The notes under the pieces: model-generated | The model's input: only the letters and a program-made list of their open reading frames with translations | Database searches by the model: none | What the model was told of the DNA's origin: nothing | Position numbers and translations under genes: made by a program | Part shown: positions 14,966 to 17,242 of the stretch, piece by piece | Position numbering within the stretch: position 1 is the stretch's first letter | Layout of the letters: each line of letters starts with the position of its first letter | NCBI GenBank assembly: GCA_009777685.1 | Contig: WRLJ01000009.1 | Coordinates: forward strand, 1 to 17,242 | DNA length: 17,242 bases | Reading direction: 5' to 3' | From: Oscillospiraceae bacterium | Lineage (GTDB): Bacteria; Bacillota; Clostridia; Oscillospirales; UBA929

Positions 14966-15538
14966 TCAAAGGAGAATCTCACCCTGCACGGAGCCGCCGA
15001 GTCCGGCGGCGTTCATTTCGTCAAAGTCAATGTGCATGGCGGGCATAAAATTCTCGTGTACGCGCGCGACGACCTCATGGAACGTCACGGCGCGCGGGCC
15101 GTCCGCGCGGACGGAAATGATCTGCTTGTTGACCACGCCGATCGCCTCCGCGTCCTGCGGGCGGAGATGGACATGACGCTTGGCGACGATGGCGCCCTGG
15201 GTCAAATCCACGGAGCCGGCGGGGCCGATGAGCCGTATGGGGGCGCTGCCCTCAACGTCGCCACTCTCGCGCACGGGCGCGTCAAGCCCGAGAACGCGCG
15301 TGTCGGTCAGGCTCAGCTCCACCTGCGTGGCCCTGCGGACGGGCCCGAGGATTGAGACGCGGTCGATGGCCCCCTTCGGCCCCTCGACCCGCAGCTTTTC
15401 CTCGGACAGAAACTCGCCCGGCTGGCTGAGTTCGCGCTTGACGCGCAGGGCGTACCCCGCGCCGAACAGCGTCTCCAGGTCTCCCTGCGTCACATGAGCA
15501 TGGCGGGCCGAGCCCTCAATCAAAATGGTAGAAGTCAT
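14966..15538 (-). CDS. pduL: PduL-type phosphotransacylase (phosphate acetyl/propanoyltransferase)
   Basis: PduL enzymes move an acyl group between CoA and phosphate (acetyl-CoA or propanoyl-CoA to the acyl phosphate). The 190-residue product has both halves of the family: SARHAHVTQGDLETLFGAGY near the N-terminus and AKRHVHLRPQDAEAIGV in the second half, each with the zinc-binding His pair, then DFDEMNAAG near the end. ATG 15538 is chosen because GAGGTG (15544-15549) lies 5 nt upstream; six codons of open frame precede it. No N-terminal targeting helix of the sort used for bacterial microcompartments is present, and no shell genes are nearby, so it probably acts free in the cytosol as an alternative to Pta. 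It is the first gene after the promoter of the glycogen operon, which is an unusual partner. Acyl preference cannot be told. Confidence 0.9.
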   Translation of the reverse strand: MTSTILIEGSARHAHVTQGDLETLFGAGYALRVKRELSQPGEFLSEEKLRVEGPKGAIDRVSILGPVRRATQVELSLTDTRVLGLDAPVRESGDVEGSAPIRLIGPAGSVDLTQGAIVAKRHVHLRPQDAEAIGVVNKQIISVRADGPRAVTFHEVVARVHENFMPAMHIDFDEMNAAGLGGSVQGEILL

Positions 15539-15569
15539 ATCCGCACCTCGAATCATAGTTTATTTGTTT

Positions 15570-15598
15570 ATCTTAGCACATTTCGGGCGGGTTGACAA
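15570..15598 (-). promoter_or_regulatory. Sigma-A-type promoter of the pduL-glg operon
   Basis: On the - strand TTGTCA (15598-15593) is followed by a 17-nt spacer and TAAGAT (15575-15570). Transcription should start near 15563, about 25 nt before the pduL ATG. It is the only good promoter I see ahead of the operon. Confidence 0.7.
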
Positions 15599-15660
15599 GC
15601 AGAATTGAGAATCGGGCTCCGAACACGGGGGAGCGGGGAATCCCGGGCCTCCCCCCGCCC

Positions 15661-15685
15661 CCGCCGGAGGGGGCCTCCCCGGCGG
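15661..15685. other. Strong GC hairpin in the divergent control region
   Basis: CCGCCGG (15661-15667) pairs with CCGGCGG (15679-15685), and inner GG/CC pairs extend it beyond one mismatch. It lies upstream of both promoters, so it is in neither predicted transcript. The surrounding bases 15600-15745 are G/C-rich and carry no credible gene. Confidence 0.5.
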
Positions 15686-15747
15686 AAAAATCCAGAAATA
15701 TCAACCGCTCCGCGGGATGCCGGGAACGCTTTTCCGGCCCAAACACC

Positions 15748-15758
15748 TTTTGTAAAAT
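15748..15758 (+). promoter_or_regulatory. Candidate operator, left box
   Basis: TTTTGTAAAAT lies just upstream of the -35 element of the regulator promoter. It is nearly self-complementary and is the exact reverse complement of the box at 15844-15854. Confidence 0.5.
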
Positions 15759-15764
15759 CCCATA

Positions 15765-15793
15765 TTGACGCGCACTTTTTCTTGTGATATGAT
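15765..15793 (+). promoter_or_regulatory. Sigma-A-type promoter of the XRE regulator gene
   Basis: TTGACG (15765-15770), a 17-nt spacer, then TATGAT (15788-15793). Transcription should begin near 15800, leaving a leader of about 85 nt before the ATG at 15885. That leader includes the second operator-like box. Confidence 0.75.
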
Positions 15794-15843
15794 AACACGC
15801 ACTGTATAAAAACGGGGCCGCATAACAAATAGGGTTACATAAT

Positions 15844-15854
15844 ATTTTACAAAA
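15844..15854 (-). promoter_or_regulatory. Candidate operator, right box
   Basis: ATTTTACAAAA is the exact inverse of 15748-15758 and lies about 45 nt into the predicted leader. GGGTT (15832-15836) and AACCC around it could also form a weak RNA stem. Confidence 0.5.
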
Positions 15855-15884
15855 ACCCGCGGCTGCCGGAAGGGGATATGGGCA

Positions 15885-16553
15885 ATGGGAACGACTTTTT
15901 CCAAGGCGCTCGCGCAGCTGCGCGCGGAGCGCGGGATTCCCCAGCGCGCGGCGGCGGCCGATCTGGGCATCAGCCAGGCGCTGCTGTCGCATTATGAAAA
16001 CGGAACGCGCGAGCCGGGCTTCGCCTTTTTGGCGCGCGCGGCGGACTACTACGGCGTGACGGCGGACTTTCTGCTGGGCCGCTCGGCCACCCGCGAGGGG
16101 CTGACCATCCAGCTCGACGAGCTGTACGACGCCGGGCAGGAGCGTGACAGCCGCTTGAGCGGCGTCCCCTCCGCCAAGCTGGGCAAGCGGCTTCAGGTCA
16201 ACGCCGTCAGCGTGCTGTACGACCTGCTCAGCCGCGACGGCGACACCGCGCTGATTACGGCGGCGACAGGGTATCTGGGCCTTTCGCTGTACCGGCTGTA
16301 CTATCTGCTCTACCGCAAGTCCGGGCGCAATATGGAGGCGTATTTCCCGCTGTCCGACGCGGCCTTCGCTCCCACGACGCTGGCCGGCCTCTCGCTGGCC
16401 GAGGCCAGGCTGGCCGACTTGCTGGAGGATAAGAAACGCCGTCTGCCCGAGATATCGGGCGAATCCCTGAAGGAGGACTACCCGACGCTTGCCCAGAGCG
16501 TGCTGACCGTCCTGCATCAGGCCGCGCAGACGGCCTACCGGATGGACGGCTGA
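15885..16553 (+). CDS. XRE-family helix-turn-helix regulator
   Basis: A 222-residue probable DNA-binding regulator. Residues ~5-66 form a Cro/C1-type domain: LAQLRAERGIPQRAAAADLGISQ, then the recognition part ALLSHYENGTREPGFAFL, ending with the frequent YYGVTADFLLGR stretch. The remaining ~155 residues are mostly helical, with an aromatic-rich patch LSLYRLYYLLYRKSG (about 131-145); I do not recognise a ligand domain. ATG 15885 has GGAAGGGG about 9 nt upstream; an ATG at 15878 is out of frame. The gene is transcribed away from the pduL-glg operon. Its promoter is bracketed by two matching inverted boxes, so it probably regulates itself. Control of the operon is an inference from position only. 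traX follows 44 nt downstream on the same strand. Confidence 0.88.
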   Translation: MGTTFSKALAQLRAERGIPQRAAAADLGISQALLSHYENGTREPGFAFLARAADYYGVTADFLLGRSATREGLTIQLDELYDAGQERDSRLSGVPSAKLGKRLQVNAVSVLYDLLSRDGDTALITAATGYLGLSLYRLYYLLYRKSGRNMEAYFPLSDAAFAPTTLAGLSLAEARLADLLEDKKRRLPEISGESLKEDYPTLAQSVLTVLHQAAQTAYRMDG

Positions 16554-16582
16554 CCCAGCCGGTCTTTCCCGACACTCAAGCT

Positions 16583-16588
16583 GGAGGG
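16583..16588 (+). promoter_or_regulatory. Ribosome binding site fixing a TTG start for traX
   Basis: GGAGGGG begins at 16583. With GGAGG ending at 16587 it is 10 nt before TTG 16598 but 19 nt before the first ATG (16607). The TTG start is therefore favoured. Confidence 0.7.
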
Positions 16589-16597
16589 GATTTTTCC

Positions 16598-17242
16598 TTG
16601 TCATCTATGATTTTGCGGGTCATCGCGCTGGTTACCATGCTGCTGGACCACATCGGAGTCGTTTTCCGCCCGGACCTGCCCGACTGGCTGTATATCACAC
16701 TGCGGCTGACCGGGCGGCTGGCGATGCCGATCTTTTGCTTTCTGATCGCCGAGGGGCTGTTCCACACCCGGAGCGCGCCGCGGTATCTGGCCCGTCTGGC
16801 CGTGTTCGCCGTGCTGTCCGAGATTCCCTTTGATCTCGCGTTTTACGGGAGGCTGTGGTATCCCCTGCAGCAGAATGTGTTTTTCACGCTGGCGCTGGGC
16901 CTGGCCGCCATCGCCGTGTTCGACCGGATGCTGGGCATGGGACTGAAATACCTCGTGGTCTTTGTGCCGCTGCTGGCCGCGGCGGCGGCGGAGCTTCTGC
17001 GCACCGACTACGGGCTGTTCGGCGTGTACTTCATTGTTGTGTTCTATCTCTGCCGCGCGCGGACACGGGTGATGCTCGCGGCGTTCTCCGCCGGCGTTCT
17101 GGCCCTGGCCGTCGCCCAGCTGCGGCCGGGCGAGCCCTTCGCGTATATCACGCTGATGCACCTGGGGTCCCTCGCGTTTATCCTGCGGTACAACGGAAAG
17201 CCCGGCCGCCTGCTCAGGCCCGGCAGGGAGCGGCAGGCGTCC
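16598..17242 (+). CDS. TraX-family polytopic membrane protein (3' end outside window)
   Basis: The visible 215 residues form a multi-pass membrane protein of the TraX family, named after the F-plasmid protein that acetylates pilin; chromosomal Firmicute members have no settled function. Family hallmarks in order are RVIALVTMLLDHIG (7-20), TGRLAMPIFCFLIAEG, FHTRSAPRYLARLAVFAVLSEIPFDLAF and QQNVFFTLALGL. About six to seven hydrophobic segments are visible. TTG 16598 is taken as the start on ribosome-site spacing. No stop is reached before the window edge, but the family is about 220-250 residues, so little is missing. It is probably co-transcribed with the XRE gene 44 nt upstream. No conjugation genes are nearby, so a plasmid role is not supported. 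Confidence 0.88.
   Translation, partial: MSSMILRVIALVTMLLDHIGVVFRPDLPDWLYITLRLTGRLAMPIFCFLIAEGLFHTRSAPRYLARLAVFAVLSEIPFDLAFYGRLWYPLQQNVFFTLALGLAAIAVFDRMLGMGLKYLVVFVPLLAAAAAELLRTDYGLFGVYFIVVFYLCRARTRVMLAAFSAGVLALAVAQLRPGEPFAYITLMHLGSLAFILRYNGKPGRLLRPGRERQAS

Noticed and set aside
12521..15355. 944-codon open frame on the + strand opposite glgC, glgB and pduL
   Set aside because: It is a shadow of three well-identified genes in GC-rich DNA; its translation is low-complexity Ala/Arg/Val/His-rich with no recognisable domain or ribosome site.
16554..16597. Terminator between the XRE gene and traX
   Set aside because: Only a 5-bp CCAGC/GCTGG pairing with a ~20-nt loop is possible, and it overlaps the traX ribosome site.
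16601..17161. 186-codon open frame on the - strand opposite traX
   Set aside because: The + strand frame encodes conserved TraX motifs; the antisense product is Gln/Arg/His-rich with no known domain.

Overview
The window is GC-rich chromosomal DNA. It most likely comes from a Clostridia-class Firmicute, plausibly Oscillospiraceae-like. This is inferred from the paired glgC and glgD genes (GlgD is typical of Firmicutes), the glgB-C-D-A-P gene order, a Firmicute-type M50 protease, a TraX-family membrane protein, and the small GC-rich palindromic repeats between genes. No rRNA, tRNA, CRISPR array, transposase or integrase was seen.

Layout. Bases 1-1031 (+) hold the 3' part of a DNA translocase gene (ftsK/spoIIIE family). 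A membrane M50 metallopeptidase gene follows at 1086-2282 (+). Its codon use differs from its neighbours, and it is flanked by two copies of the last ~49 bp of ftsK. A bidirectional terminator at about 2342-2379 separates this + strand pair from a long block of - strand genes.

The - strand block, read in transcription order (right to left), is: pduL-type phosphotransacylase (15538-14966), glgB (14926-12896), glgC (12837-11647), glgD (11564-10455), glgA (10281-8845), glgP (8812-6341), metG (6331-4796), then after a 512-bp repeat-filled gap a GH13 neopullulanase/cyclomaltodextrinase-like gene (4283-2388). Together these cover glycogen synthesis (GlgC/GlgD make ADP-glucose, GlgA elongates, GlgB branches) and breakdown (GlgP phosphorolysis, plus an alpha-glucan hydrolase). 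metG is linked to glgP by an overlapping ribosome site. pduL leads the operon behind a good sigma-A-type promoter.

Bases 15539-15884 form a divergent control region. It has one promoter for the glycogen operon and one for an XRE-family regulator gene (15885-16553, +). Two matching inverted AT-rich boxes flank the regulator's promoter and look like operators. A traX-like membrane protein gene starts at TTG 16598 and runs off the right edge.

The most unusual parts are: (1) the duplicated ftsK 3' end around the M50 gene; (2) the modular palindromic repeat islands at 4353-4766 and 10329-10430, which share the same composite layout in opposite orientations; (3) the two boxes around the regulator promoter; (4) the unusual members of the glycogen operon (pduL, metG) and the Lys/Ala/Pro-rich tail on GlgB.
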